Positions 20,119 to 28,871 of a stretch of DNA of 64,000 nt are shown piece by piece. The translations under genes and the position numbers were made by a program. How positions within the stretch are numbered: the stretch's first letter is position 1; each line of letters opens with the position of its first letter. The DNA comes from Streptomyces sp. NRRL S-37 (GTDB lineage: Bacteria; Actinomycetota; Actinomycetes; Streptomycetales; Streptomycetaceae), in the NCBI RefSeq assembly GCF_000721605.1, contig NZ_JOIZ01000006.1, positions 124,001-188,000 of the forward strand, given 5' to 3'. The notes beneath the pieces are model-generated. The model was not told the DNA's origin. It was given only the letters and a program-made list of their open reading frames with translations, and searched no databases.

Positions 20119-21732
20119 ATGCGCGGTGCCAAGAGCGCCAAGTGGGTCGCGGGTGCGATAGTCGTCGCGCTGGCCGCTACTGCCTGTGGAGGCGGCGACA
20201 GTGGCGAGGGGGAGAGCAAGGGTTCCGGCCCTGCGGGGTATGTCTCGATCGACGTCGGTGAGCCGCAGAAGCCGCTGATCCCGGCCGACACCAACGAGTC
20301 CAACGGCTCGTACGTCATCCAGGCGCTGTTCACCCAGCTCCTGGACTTCGACGCCAAGGGTGAGATCGTCTACACGAACGCCGAGTCGGTCACCACCGAG
20401 GACTCGAAGACGTGGACGGTCAAGCTCAAGAAGGGCTGGAAGTTCCACAACGGCGAAGAGGTCACCTCCAAGTCGTACATCGACGCCTGGAACTGGTACG
20501 CCAACATCAAGAACAACCAGCAGAACTCCTTCTGGTTCCAGGACATCAAGGGTTACGACGACGTTCACCCGGAGAAGGGCGAGCCGAAGGCCGAGACCAT
20601 GTCCGGTCTGAAGGCCGTGGACGACCACACCTTCACCATCGAGCTGAAGTACACGATGCCGTACTTCAACTACAAGCTCGGCTACACCACGTGGGCCCCG
20701 CTGCCCAAGGTCTTCTACGACGACCCGAAGGCCTTCGGCCAGAAGCCGGTCGGCAACGGTCCCTACACCTTCGAGAAGTGGGACCACAAGAAGCTCATCC
20801 AGGTCAAGGCCTGGGACGAGTACCAGGGCCCGAACAAGGCGAAGAACAAGGGCGTCCAGTTCAAGGCCTACACGACGCTCGAGGCCGCCTACAAGGACGT
20901 CGTCTCCGGCAACCTGGACATGATCCGCCAGGTCGGCCCGACGGACCTGCCGAAGTACAAGCAGGACCTCGGTGACGGCGCCATCGAGCAGCCGTACGCG
21001 GCCATCCAGACGCTGACCCCGGCGTTCTACTCCAAGACGTTCAAGGACATCGACCCGAAGGTCCTGCAGGGCCTGTCGATGGCGATCGACCGCGAGACGA
21101 TCACCAAGACCGTCCTGAACAACACCCGCACGCCGGCCGAGTCCTTCACCCCGCCGGGCGTCAAGGGCAACCAGGACCTGGACACCGACGTGTTCACGTA
21201 CAACCCGGAGAAGGCCAAGCAGCTCATCAAGGAGGGCGGTGGCGTTCCGGGCAACAAGTTCACCGTCCAGTACAACACCGACGGTGGGCACAAGGAGTGG
21301 GTGACCGCGGTCTGCGAGTCCATCCGCAACGCCACCGGCGTCAACTGCGTCGGCGACCCGAAGCCGGACTTCGCCACGGACCTCGAGGCCCGTGACAACG
21401 ACCAGGTGAAGGGCATGTACCGCGGTGGCTGGGTCGCCGACTACCCGGTCAACGCCAACTTCATGAAGGAGCTCTACCACACCACCGCCGAGGCCAACAA
21501 CGGTCGCTTCTCCAACAAGGAGATCGACGACCTGATGAACGAGGCCGACAAGGCCGGTTCCCTCGAAGAGTCGGTGAAGGCCTTCCAGGAGGTCGAGAAG
21601 AAGCTGGTCGAGCACATGCCGGCCATCCCGCTCTGGTACTACCGCATCAACGGCGGCCACGGTAAGAACGTCGACAACGTCAACGTCGACTTCCACGGTG
21701 ACCTCGAAGTGTGGGCCGTCACCACCAAGTAA
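20119..21732 (+). CDS. Oligopeptide ABC transporter substrate-binding lipoprotein (operon 1)
   Basis: The 537-residue family-5 peptide-binding lipoprotein starts at ATG 20119 after GAGGAGGA. Its signal ends at the lipobox TAC with Cys23 (VALAATACGGG). Family signatures include WTVKLKKGWKFHNGEEVTSK, KPVGNGPYTFEKWD and the late segment MPAIPLWYYRINGG. It is the first gene of a five-gene operon with two permeases and two ATPases and imports oligopeptides. Position after typA suggests the BldK-type importer required for aerial development in S. coelicolor, but gene order and identity were not checked, so no symbol is given. Confidence 0.93.
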   Translation: MRGAKSAKWVAGAIVVALAATACGGGDSGEGESKGSGPAGYVSIDVGEPQKPLIPADTNESNGSYVIQALFTQLLDFDAKGEIVYTNAESVTTEDSKTWTVKLKKGWKFHNGEEVTSKSYIDAWNWYANIKNNQQNSFWFQDIKGYDDVHPEKGEPKAETMSGLKAVDDHTFTIELKYTMPYFNYKLGYTTWAPLPKVFYDDPKAFGQKPVGNGPYTFEKWDHKKLIQVKAWDEYQGPNKAKNKGVQFKAYTTLEAAYKDVVSGNLDMIRQVGPTDLPKYKQDLGDGAIEQPYAAIQTLTPAFYSKTFKDIDPKVLQGLSMAIDRETITKTVLNNTRTPAESFTPPGVKGNQDLDTDVFTYNPEKAKQLIKEGGGVPGNKFTVQYNTDGGHKEWVTAVCESIRNATGVNCVGDPKPDFATDLEARDNDQVKGMYRGGWVADYPVNANFMKELYHTTAEANNGRFSNKEIDDLMNEADKAGSLEESVKAFQEVEKKLVEHMPAIPLWYYRINGGHGKNVDNVNVDFHGDLEVWAVTTK

Positions 21733-21768
21733 GAGGATCCTCGGGGATCTTCCCACTCGGCCGTAAAC

Positions 21769-21789
21769 CCGCCGCCGCTCAGGCGGCGG
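21769..21789 (+). terminator. Intercistronic hairpin after the substrate-binding gene
   Basis: CCGCCGCC pairs with GGCGGCGG around a 5-base loop in the 130-base gap between the binding-protein and permease genes. Without a T-run it probably acts as a partial terminator or RNA-stabilising hairpin that keeps the binding protein in excess over the membrane subunits. Confidence 0.55.
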
Positions 21790-21862
21790 TGGGAGGTGCG
21801 CGGGGCCGTCTCGTCATCAGGAGGCGGCCCCCCACCTGCGTTAACCCCTCACGGAGGCACCT

Positions 21863-22792
21863 ATGGGGCGCTATGTCGCACGACGACTGCTCCAGATGAT
21901 CCCGGTCTTCATCGGGTCAACCTTGATCATCTTCTGTATGATGTACGCCCTGCCCGGCGACCCCGTCCGGGCGATGATGGGGGATCAGGCGTACGACCCG
22001 GCGGTGGTCGCGAGCATCAAGAAGGACCTCGGTCTCGACCAGCCACTGCTGCAGCAGTACGTGCACTACATGACCGGGCTGGTCCAGGGCGACTTCGGCA
22101 CCCAGATCGCCAGTCAGCGGCCCATCGGGGACGTCATCGCCGACGCGTTCCCGGTGACGATCAGACTGACGATCTTCGCCTTCACCTTCGTCACGCTCGT
22201 GGGCATCGGCCTCGGCGTCGTCGCCGGCCTGCGCCCCGACACGCTGCGGGACCGCGGACTGCTGACGCTGACCCTGTTCCTCGTCTCGATGCCGTCCTTC
22301 GTGCTGGGCTTCCTGCTGCAGTACCTGCTCGCGTTCAAGTGGTCCGTCACCACCCCCACGGTGACCGACTCGACGAACTTCTCCCAGCTCGCGCTTCCCG
22401 CCACCGTGCTGGCGTCGCTCTCCCTCGCCTACGTCGCCCGGCTGACCCGTACGTCGATCGCGGAGAACCTGCGCTCCGACTACATGCGCACCGCCATCGC
22501 CAAGGGACTGCCGCGCCGCCGCGTCATCGGTGTCCACCTGATGCGCAACTCGCTGATCCCCGTGGTCACCTTCCTCGGCATCGAGATCGGCAGCCTGATG
22601 ACCGGCGCCATCGTGACCGAGGGCATCTTCAACGTGCGGGGCATCGGTATCGAGATCTACGAGGCGCTCAGCCGGCGTGAGGGCGCCACGGTCGTGGGCA
22701 TCGCCTCGCTGATGGTGCTCATCTACCTCGCCGCCAGCTTGATCGTCGACCTGCTTTACGCGGTCCTGGACCCGAGGATCCGGTATGCCTGA
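21863..22792 (+). CDS. Oligopeptide ABC transporter permease, DppB/OppB type (operon 1)
   Basis: The 309-residue permease begins MGRYVARRLLQMIPVFIGST with the first helix at the N-terminus typical of OppB-like subunits. It has six hydrophobic segments and the ATPase-coupling EAA loop in YMRTAIAKGLPRRRVIGVH. The C-terminus ends LLYAVLDPRIRYA, the family hallmark. ATG 21863 follows GGAGGCAC. Its stop overlaps the start of the next permease by 8 bases, which implies coupled translation in equal amounts. Confidence 0.95.
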   Translation: MGRYVARRLLQMIPVFIGSTLIIFCMMYALPGDPVRAMMGDQAYDPAVVASIKKDLGLDQPLLQQYVHYMTGLVQGDFGTQIASQRPIGDVIADAFPVTIRLTIFAFTFVTLVGIGLGVVAGLRPDTLRDRGLLTLTLFLVSMPSFVLGFLLQYLLAFKWSVTTPTVTDSTNFSQLALPATVLASLSLAYVARLTRTSIAENLRSDYMRTAIAKGLPRRRVIGVHLMRNSLIPVVTFLGIEIGSLMTGAIVTEGIFNVRGIGIEIYEALSRREGATVVGIASLMVLIYLAASLIVDLLYAVLDPRIRYA

Positions 22793-23747
22793 CAAGACCA
22801 TCGAGAAGACGGTCGACGCCCTTCCGGGGGACACCGCGAGCACCGCCGGCGTCGTCGTGACCGACTCCGGCCCGGCCCCCGACAAGGCGCGCAGCCTCTG
22901 GTCCGACGCCTGGCACGACCTGCGGCGCAACCCGCTGTTCCTGGTCTCGGCCGTGCTGATCGTGTTCCTGCTGGTGATGGCGGCCTGGCCGGGACTGTTC
23001 ACCAGCGCCTCGCCGCGCGACGCCGACCTGGCCAAGCACTACCTGGGCAAGCCGAACTGGGGCCACTTCTTCGCCCCGGACTGGTTCGGCTACGACGTCC
23101 AGGGCCGCTCGATCTACGCCCGGGTCGTCTACGGCGCCCGCGCCTCGATCACCGTCGGTGTGGGGGTCACCCTCGCCGTCACCGTCCTCGGCACGGTCAT
23201 CGGCATGGTCGCCGGCTACTTCGGCGGCTGGACCGACACCCTGCTCTCGCGGCTGACCGACATCTTCCTCGGCATCCCGTTCCTGCTCGGCGCCCTGGTG
23301 ATCCTCAACTCCTTCGACGACCGCACCGTCACGGTCGTCATCCTGGCCCTCGCCTTCCTCGGCTGGACCCAGATCGCCCGTGTGGCCCGCGGCGCCGTGA
23401 TCACCATCAAGCAGGCGGACTACGTGGTCGCCGCCAAGGCGCTCGGCGCCTCGACGTCCCGGATCCTGCTCCGGCACATCCTGCCCAACGCGGTCGCGCC
23501 CATCATCGTGGTGGCGACCATCGCGCTCGGCGGCTACATCGCGGCCGAGGCCACCCTGTCCTTCCTGGGCGTGGGTCTCGGCGACACGGCCGTCTCCTGG
23601 GGCGGCGACGTGGCGCGTGGACGTGAGCAGCTCCGTATCGCCCCCCACACCCTGATCGTCCCGTCGGTGATGGTCTCGATCACGGTGCTCTCGTTCCTGA
23701 TGTTCGGCGATGCGGTACGCAACGCCCTCGACCCCAAGCTGCGCTGA
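22785..23747 (+). CDS. Oligopeptide ABC transporter permease, DppC/OppC type (operon 1)
   Basis: The 320-residue second membrane subunit has a soluble N-terminal segment (about 1-50) before the first helix (FLVSAVLIVFLLVMAAWPGL). A further five hydrophobic helices follow, with the EAA loop DYVVAAKALGASTSRILLRH and the C-terminal signature DAVRNALDPKLR. It pairs with the upstream DppB-type subunit to form the peptide channel. It is followed 11 bases later by the first ATPase gene. Confidence 0.95.
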   Translation: MPDKTIEKTVDALPGDTASTAGVVVTDSGPAPDKARSLWSDAWHDLRRNPLFLVSAVLIVFLLVMAAWPGLFTSASPRDADLAKHYLGKPNWGHFFAPDWFGYDVQGRSIYARVVYGARASITVGVGVTLAVTVLGTVIGMVAGYFGGWTDTLLSRLTDIFLGIPFLLGALVILNSFDDRTVTVVILALAFLGWTQIARVARGAVITIKQADYVVAAKALGASTSRILLRHILPNAVAPIIVVATIALGGYIAAEATLSFLGVGLGDTAVSWGGDVARGREQLRIAPHTLIVPSVMVSITVLSFLMFGDAVRNALDPKLR

Positions 23748-23758
23748 GGGAGGCGTAC

Positions 23759-24817
23759 GTGACCATCATCGATGAAACGGCCGAGAGCCCCGGGCCGGAC
23801 GGCTCGCAGGACGCCGGCCGTCCGCTGCTCGAAGTCCGCGACCTGCACGTGGAGTTCCACACCCGCGACGGGGTCGCCAAGGCCGTCAACGGCGTCAACT
23901 ACTCCGTCGCCGCGGGCGAGACGCTCGCCGTGCTCGGCGAGTCCGGCTCCGGCAAGTCCGTGACCGCCCAGGCCATCATGGGCATCCTCGACATGCCGCC
24001 CGGCCGCATCCCCAAGGGGGAGATCCTCTTCCGCGGCCAGGACATGCTGAAGATGTCCGGCGAGGAGCGCCGGAAGATCCGCGGCAACAAGATCGCGATG
24101 ATCTTCCAGGACGCGCTGTCCTCGCTGAACCCGGTGCTCTCCGTGGGCTACCAGCTCGGCGAGATGTTCCGCGTCCACCAGGGCCTGTCCAAGAAAGAGG
24201 CCAAGGCCAAGTCGATCGAGCTGATGGACCGGGTGAAGATCCCGGCCGCCGCGGCCCGGGTCAACGACTACCCGCACCAGTTCTCGGGCGGTATGCGCCA
24301 GCGCATCATGATCGCGATGGCGCTCGCCCTGGAACCGGACCTGATCATCGCCGACGAGCCCACCACGGCCCTCGACGTGACCGTCCAGGCCCAGGTCATG
24401 GACCTGCTCGCGGAGCTCCAGCGCGAGTACAACATGGGCCTGATCCTGATCACCCACGACCTCGGTGTCGTCGCCGACGTCGCGGACAAGATCGCGGTGA
24501 TGTACGCGGGGCGGATCGTGGAGACCGCGCCCGTGCACGAGCTGTACAAGCGGCCCGCGCACCCCTACACCAAGGGCCTGCTCGACTCGATCCCGCGCCT
24601 GGACCAGAAGGGCCAGGAGCTGTACGCGATCAAGGGGCTGCCGCCCAACCTGACGCGCATCCCGTCCGGCTGCGCCTTCAACCCGCGGTGCCCCCAGGCA
24701 CAGGACATCTGCCGTACGGACGTCCCGCCGCTGTTCACCGTCACCGAGCGGGACGGCGGCGAGCTGGCCGGCCGCGGCAGCGCGTGCCACTTCTGGAAGG
24801 AGACGATCCATGGCTGA
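23759..24817 (+). CDS. Oligopeptide ABC transporter ATPase, DppD/OppD type (operon 1)
   Basis: The 352-residue nucleotide-binding subunit starts at GTG 23759 after GGGAGG. Walker A is GESGSGKS, the ABC signature is FSGGMRQR, and Walker B is LIIADEPT. The C-terminal oligo_HPY domain carries the cysteine cluster CAFNPRC and ICRTDVP-x-n-CHFW, which in the family can hold an iron-sulfur centre. It supplies half of the ATPase dimer with the next gene, whose ATG overlaps its stop codon through the octamer ATGGCTGA. Confidence 0.95.
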   Translation: MTIIDETAESPGPDGSQDAGRPLLEVRDLHVEFHTRDGVAKAVNGVNYSVAAGETLAVLGESGSGKSVTAQAIMGILDMPPGRIPKGEILFRGQDMLKMSGEERRKIRGNKIAMIFQDALSSLNPVLSVGYQLGEMFRVHQGLSKKEAKAKSIELMDRVKIPAAAARVNDYPHQFSGGMRQRIMIAMALALEPDLIIADEPTTALDVTVQAQVMDLLAELQREYNMGLILITHDLGVVADVADKIAVMYAGRIVETAPVHELYKRPAHPYTKGLLDSIPRLDQKGQELYAIKGLPPNLTRIPSGCAFNPRCPQAQDICRTDVPPLFTVTERDGGELAGRGSACHFWKETIHG

Positions 24818-25958
24818 GCTGGAGAAGAAGGACGAGGCCGTGGACGCCACCCCCAACGTCACCGAGGTCGAGACGGTCGACGCCGCGACCGAGGCCGAGG
24901 CGGTGGCCGCGCTCGACGCGCCCGTCGACCGCGGCGAGCCGATCCTCCAGGTGCGCAACCTGGTGAAGCACTTCCCGCTGACCCAGGGCATCCTGTTCAA
25001 GCGGCAGGTCGGCGCGGTCAAGGCCGTGGACGGCATCTCCTTCGACCTCTACCAGGGCGAGACGCTCGGCATCGTGGGCGAGTCCGGCTGCGGCAAGTCC
25101 ACGGTCGCCAAGCTGCTGATGATGCTGGAGAAGGCGACCGCGGGCGAGGTCTTCTACAAGGGCCAGGACATCACCAAGCTGTCCGGGCGTGCGCTGAAGG
25201 CGGTCCGGCGGAACATCCAGATGGTGTTCCAGGACCCGTACACCTCGCTCAACCCCCGTATGACGGTGGGCGACATCATCGGGGAGACCTTCGAGATCCA
25301 CCCCGAGGTGGCGCCGAAGGGCGACCGTCGCCGCAAGGTCCAGGAACTCCTGGACGTCGTCGGCCTCAACCCCGAGTACATCAACCGCTACCCGCACCAG
25401 TTCTCGGGCGGTCAGCGCCAGCGCATCGGCATCGCCCGCGGCCTGGCCCTCAACCCCGAGATCATCATCTGCGACGAGCCGGTCTCCGCGCTGGACGTGT
25501 CCGTCCAGGCGCAGGTCATCAACCTGATGGAGAAGCTGCAGGACGAGTTCAACCTCTCCTACCTCTTCATCGCGCACGACCTGTCCATCGTCCGGCACAT
25601 CTCGGACCGCGTGGGCGTGATGTACCTCGGCAAGATGGCCGAGATCGGCACGGACACGGAGATCTACGACCACCCGACGCACCCCTACACCCAGGCGCTG
25701 CTGTCGGCGGTCCCGGTCCCCGACCCGGAGGCCCGCGAGGGCCGGGAGCGGATCATCCTCACCGGCGACGTGCCGTCGCCGGCCAACCCGCCCTCGGGCT
25801 GCCGCTTCCGCACCCGCTGCTGGAAGGCGCAGGACAAGTGCGCCGAGGAGGTCCCGCTGCTGGCGGTGCCCGAGCGCTTCAAGGGCGCGGACTCCCCGGT
25901 GGCCCACGAGTCGGCCTGCCACTTCGCCGAGGAGAAGGACGTCGTCCACGCGGCCTGA
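24810..25958 (+). CDS. Oligopeptide ABC transporter ATPase, DppF/OppF type (operon 1)
   Basis: The 382-residue second ATPase has an extended acidic N-terminus (about 1-45, VTEVETVDAATEAEAVAAL), then QVRNLVKHFPLT, Walker [10 protein letters not shown], signature FSGGQRQR, Walker B IIICDEP, and the C-terminal HPY domain with CRFRTRC and ACHF. It completes the importer. Translation is coupled to the preceding gene through an 8-base overlap. It is the last gene of the operon, which ends at a strong terminator 20 bases downstream. Confidence 0.95.
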   Translation: MAELEKKDEAVDATPNVTEVETVDAATEAEAVAALDAPVDRGEPILQVRNLVKHFPLTQGILFKRQVGAVKAVDGISFDLYQGETLGIVGESGCGKSTVAKLLMMLEKATAGEVFYKGQDITKLSGRALKAVRRNIQMVFQDPYTSLNPRMTVGDIIGETFEIHPEVAPKGDRRRKVQELLDVVGLNPEYINRYPHQFSGGQRQRIGIARGLALNPEIIICDEPVSALDVSVQAQVINLMEKLQDEFNLSYLFIAHDLSIVRHISDRVGVMYLGKMAEIGTDTEIYDHPTHPYTQALLSAVPVPDPEAREGRERIILTGDVPSPANPPSGCRFRTRCWKAQDKCAEEVPLLAVPERFKGADSPVAHESACHFAEEKDVVHAA

Positions 25959-25976
25959 CCGCACCACGGTGGCATG

Positions 25977-26022
25977 AGCCGGTCCCGGCACCCCGCACGA
26001 CGGGGTGCCGGGACCGGCTTTT
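25977..26022 (+). terminator. Strong terminator ending oligopeptide ABC operon 1
   Basis: A perfect 18-bp GC-rich stem (left arm 25978-25995, right arm 26001-26018) with a 5-base loop is followed by TTTT, a textbook intrinsic terminator. Confidence 0.93.
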
Positions 26023-26056
26023 CTGGGTTCGGCCCCCGGGGCCGGACGGGTTCAGG

Positions 26057-26144
26057 GCTCACCGGGCGCGGGTTGTCCTGGGCCCGGTGAGGTGCTCACC
26101 GGGCGCGGGCCGTCCCGAGCTCCAAGGCGGTGCTCACCGGGCGG
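26057..26144. repeat. 37-38-bp short tandem repeat with embedded palindrome
   Basis: The motif GCTCACCGGGCG occurs at 26057, 26094 and 26132, spaced 37 and 38 bases, in the gap between the two oligopeptide operons. Within it GCCCGGTGAG and CTCACCGGGC form a 10-bp dyad at 26082-26104. It might be a regulator-binding or secondary-structure element. Confidence 0.6.
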
Positions 26145-26315
26145 CCTCTTCCCCGAGGGGCGGCCGGTTCCGTGACGGCCCGCGTGGGTCATCCGTTCGG
26201 AGTCCCGCCGCACCCCGACGGTGGAACCGGATGAGCCGTGTGCGCCTCGTGCGGCGATATTGGCGGAAAGGACCGGCGTACGCACCCAGCCGGCCCACGT
26301 ACGAGGAGGCACCCG

Positions 26316-27941
26316 ATGCGCGGAGCCACGCACGCCCGATGGGCCGTCTGCGCGGTGGCGGTCGCCCTCACCGCGACCGCCTGCGGAGGCGCGAGCAGCG
26401 CCGACGACACCGGCGCCGTACTGAGCGCCTCCTGGGGCGACCCGCAGAACCCGCTGGAGCCGGCCAACACCAACGAGGTCCAGGGCGGCAAGGTCCTCGA
26501 CATGATCTTCCGGGGGCTGAAGCGGTACGACCCGGTCACCGGCGAGGCGAAGGACATGCTCGCCGAGAGGATCGAGACCTCCGACTCGCGGAACTTCCGC
26601 ATCACCGTCAAGGACGGCTGGACCTTCGGCAACGGCGAGAAGGTCACCGCCCGGTCCTTCGTCGACGCCTGGAACTACGGCGCGAGCCTGAAGAACAACC
26701 AGCGCAACGCCTACTTCTTCGGCTACATCGAGGGCTACGACAAGGTCCACCCCGAGGACGGCGGCAGACAGACCGCCGACACCCTGTCCGGCCTCAAGGT
26801 CGTCGACGAGCGCACCTTCACCGTCAGGCTCACCCAGAAGTTCTCCACCTTCCCCGACACCCTCGGCTACAACGCCTTCGCCCCGCTGCCCCGCGCCTTC
26901 TTCGACGACCACGACGCCTGGGTGAAGAAGCCCGTCGGCAACGGCCCGTACCTGGTCGACTCGTACACCCGCGGCTCGCAGATGTCCCTGCGCACCCGGT
27001 CCGACTACCCCGGCCCCGACAAGGCCCGCAACGGCGGCGTCGACCTCAAGGTCTACACCGACAGCAACACCGCCTACACCGACCTGATGGCCGGCAACCT
27101 CGACCTGGTCGACGACGTCCCCGCCGCCCAGCTCAAGAACGTGAAGAGCGACCTCGGCGACCGCTACCTCAACACCCCCGCCGGCATCCTCCAGACCCTC
27201 GCCTTCCCCTACTACGACGACGCCTGGAGCAGACCCGGCGCGGAGAAGGTCCGCAAGGGCCTGTCCATGGCCATCGACCGCGAGCGGATCACCGACACGC
27301 TCTTCCGCGGGACCCGCACCCCCGCCACCGACTGGACCTCCCCGGTCCTCGGCAAGGACGGCGGCTACCAGGCCGGCCTGTGCGGGGAGTACTGCGCCTA
27401 CCGGCCGGACGAGGCCAGAAAGCTCATCCGGGAGGGCGGCGGCCTGCCCGGCGGCAAGGTGACCATCACCTACAACGCGGACACCGGCTCCCACCGCGCC
27501 TGGGTCGACGCCGTCTGCAACTCCATCAACAACGCGCTGGACAATGAGCGTGCCTGTGTCGCCGCGCCGGTCGGCACCTTCGCCGACTACCGCAACCGGA
27601 TCACCGGCCGCAAGATGAGCGGCCCGTTCCGCGCCGGCTGGCAGATGGACTACCCGCTCATCCAGAACTTCCTCCAGCCGCTCTACTACACGGGCGCCTC
27701 TTCCAACGACGGCAAGTGGTCCGACGAGCGGTTCGACGACCTCGTCGACCGGGCCAACCGGGAGACCGACCCCGCCAAGGCCGTCGGCCTGTTCCAGCAG
27801 GCCGAGAAGGTCGTCCGCGACCACATGGCCGCCATCCCGCTCTGGTACCAGAACGGCAGCGCCGGCTGGTCCGAACGCCTCTCCCACGTCAGGCTCAACC
27901 CCTTCAGCGTCCCCGTCTACGACCAGATCAAGGTGAGCTGA
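26316..27941 (+). CDS. Oligopeptide ABC transporter substrate-binding lipoprotein (operon 2)
   Basis: The 541-residue protein starts at ATG 26316 after GAGGAGG. The lipoprotein signal ends ALTATAC with Cys23, the same layout as the binding protein of operon 1, of which it is clearly a paralogue (shared VGNGPY, MAAIPLWYQNG and GWQMDYPLIQNFLQPLYYT-type segments). Family-5 peptide binding is expected. It heads a second operon with two permeases and one ATPase; the second ATPase gene is displaced to 43493 by the island. Paralogous divergence suggests different peptide specificity. Confidence 0.93.
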   Translation: MRGATHARWAVCAVAVALTATACGGASSADDTGAVLSASWGDPQNPLEPANTNEVQGGKVLDMIFRGLKRYDPVTGEAKDMLAERIETSDSRNFRITVKDGWTFGNGEKVTARSFVDAWNYGASLKNNQRNAYFFGYIEGYDKVHPEDGGRQTADTLSGLKVVDERTFTVRLTQKFSTFPDTLGYNAFAPLPRAFFDDHDAWVKKPVGNGPYLVDSYTRGSQMSLRTRSDYPGPDKARNGGVDLKVYTDSNTAYTDLMAGNLDLVDDVPAAQLKNVKSDLGDRYLNTPAGILQTLAFPYYDDAWSRPGAEKVRKGLSMAIDRERITDTLFRGTRTPATDWTSPVLGKDGGYQAGLCGEYCAYRPDEARKLIREGGGLPGGKVTITYNADTGSHRAWVDAVCNSINNALDNERACVAAPVGTFADYRNRITGRKMSGPFRAGWQMDYPLIQNFLQPLYYTGASSNDGKWSDERFDDLVDRANRETDPAKAVGLFQQAEKVVRDHMAAIPLWYQNGSAGWSERLSHVRLNPFSVPVYDQIKVS

Positions 27942-27947
27942 ACCGCC

Positions 27948-28871
27948 ATGGGACGCTACGTCGTCCAGCGGCTGCTCCAGATGATCCCGGTCTTCGTCGG
28001 GGCCACGCTGCTGATCTTCCTGATGGTCAACGTGATGGGCGACCCCGTCGCGGGCCTCTGCGGCGAACGCCGGTGCGACCCGGCGACCGCCGCCCGGCTG
28101 CGGCGGGAGTTCGGCCTCGACCGGCCGGTCTGGCAGCAGTACCTGACCTACATGGGGAACGTCTTCACCGGCGACTTCGGCACGGCCTTCAACGGCCAGG
28201 AGGTCACCGAGCTGATGGCGACGGCGTTCCCCGTCACCATCCGCCTCACCCTGATCGCGATCGTCTTCGAGGTCGTCGTCGGCGTCACCCTCGGCGTGGT
28301 CACCGGACTGCGCCGGGGCCGCCCCGTCGACACCGGCGTCCTGCTGCTCACCCTCGTCGTCGTCTCCGTGCCCACCTTCGTCACCGGCCTGCTGCTCCAG
28401 CTGCTGCTCGGCGTGAAGTGGGACTGGATCCGGCCCTCGGTCTCCGCCGAGGCGCCCTTCGCCGAACTGCTCCTGCCCGGCCTGGTCCTGGCCTCCGTCT
28501 CCCTCGCCTACGTCACCCGGCTGACCCGCACCTCCATCGCCGAGAACCGGCGCTCCGACTACGTCCGCACCGCCGTCGCCAAGGGCCTGCCCCGCCACCG
28601 GGTGGTCGTACGGCACCTGCTGCGCACCTCCCTCATCCCCGTGGTCACCTTCATCGGCGCCGACATCGGCTTCCTCATGGGCGGCGCGATCGTCACCGAG
28701 CGGATCTTCAACATCCACGGCGTCGGCTACCAGCTCTACCAGGGCATCCTGCGGCAGAGCACCCAGACCGTCGTCGGCTTCGTCACCGTGCTCGTGCTGG
28801 TCTTCCTGGTCGCCAGCCTCGTCGTCGACCTCCTCTACGCCGTCCTGGACCCGAGGATCCGCCATGCCTGA
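27948..28871 (+). CDS. Oligopeptide ABC transporter permease, DppB type (operon 2)
   Basis: The 307-residue membrane subunit starts MGRYVVQRLLQMIPVFVGAT and ends LLYAVLDPRIRHA. It has six helices and the coupling loop DYVRTAVAKGLPRHRVVVRH. It follows the binding-protein gene by 6 bases and overlaps the next permease by 8 bases. Unlike in operon 1 there is no hairpin before it. It is highly similar by eye to the DppB-type subunit of operon 1. Confidence 0.95.
   Translation: MGRYVVQRLLQMIPVFVGATLLIFLMVNVMGDPVAGLCGERRCDPATAARLRREFGLDRPVWQQYLTYMGNVFTGDFGTAFNGQEVTELMATAFPVTIRLTLIAIVFEVVVGVTLGVVTGLRRGRPVDTGVLLLTLVVVSVPTFVTGLLLQLLLGVKWDWIRPSVSAEAPFAELLLPGLVLASVSLAYVTRLTRTSIAENRRSDYVRTAVAKGLPRHRVVVRHLLRTSLIPVVTFIGADIGFLMGGAIVTERIFNIHGVGYQLYQGILRQSTQTVVGFVTVLVLVFLVASLVVDLLYAVLDPRIRHA

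Noticed and set aside
26052..28865. Very long leftward open frame opposite operon 2
   Set aside because: High-GC DNA yields long antisense frames; the rightward genes have recognisable families throughout.
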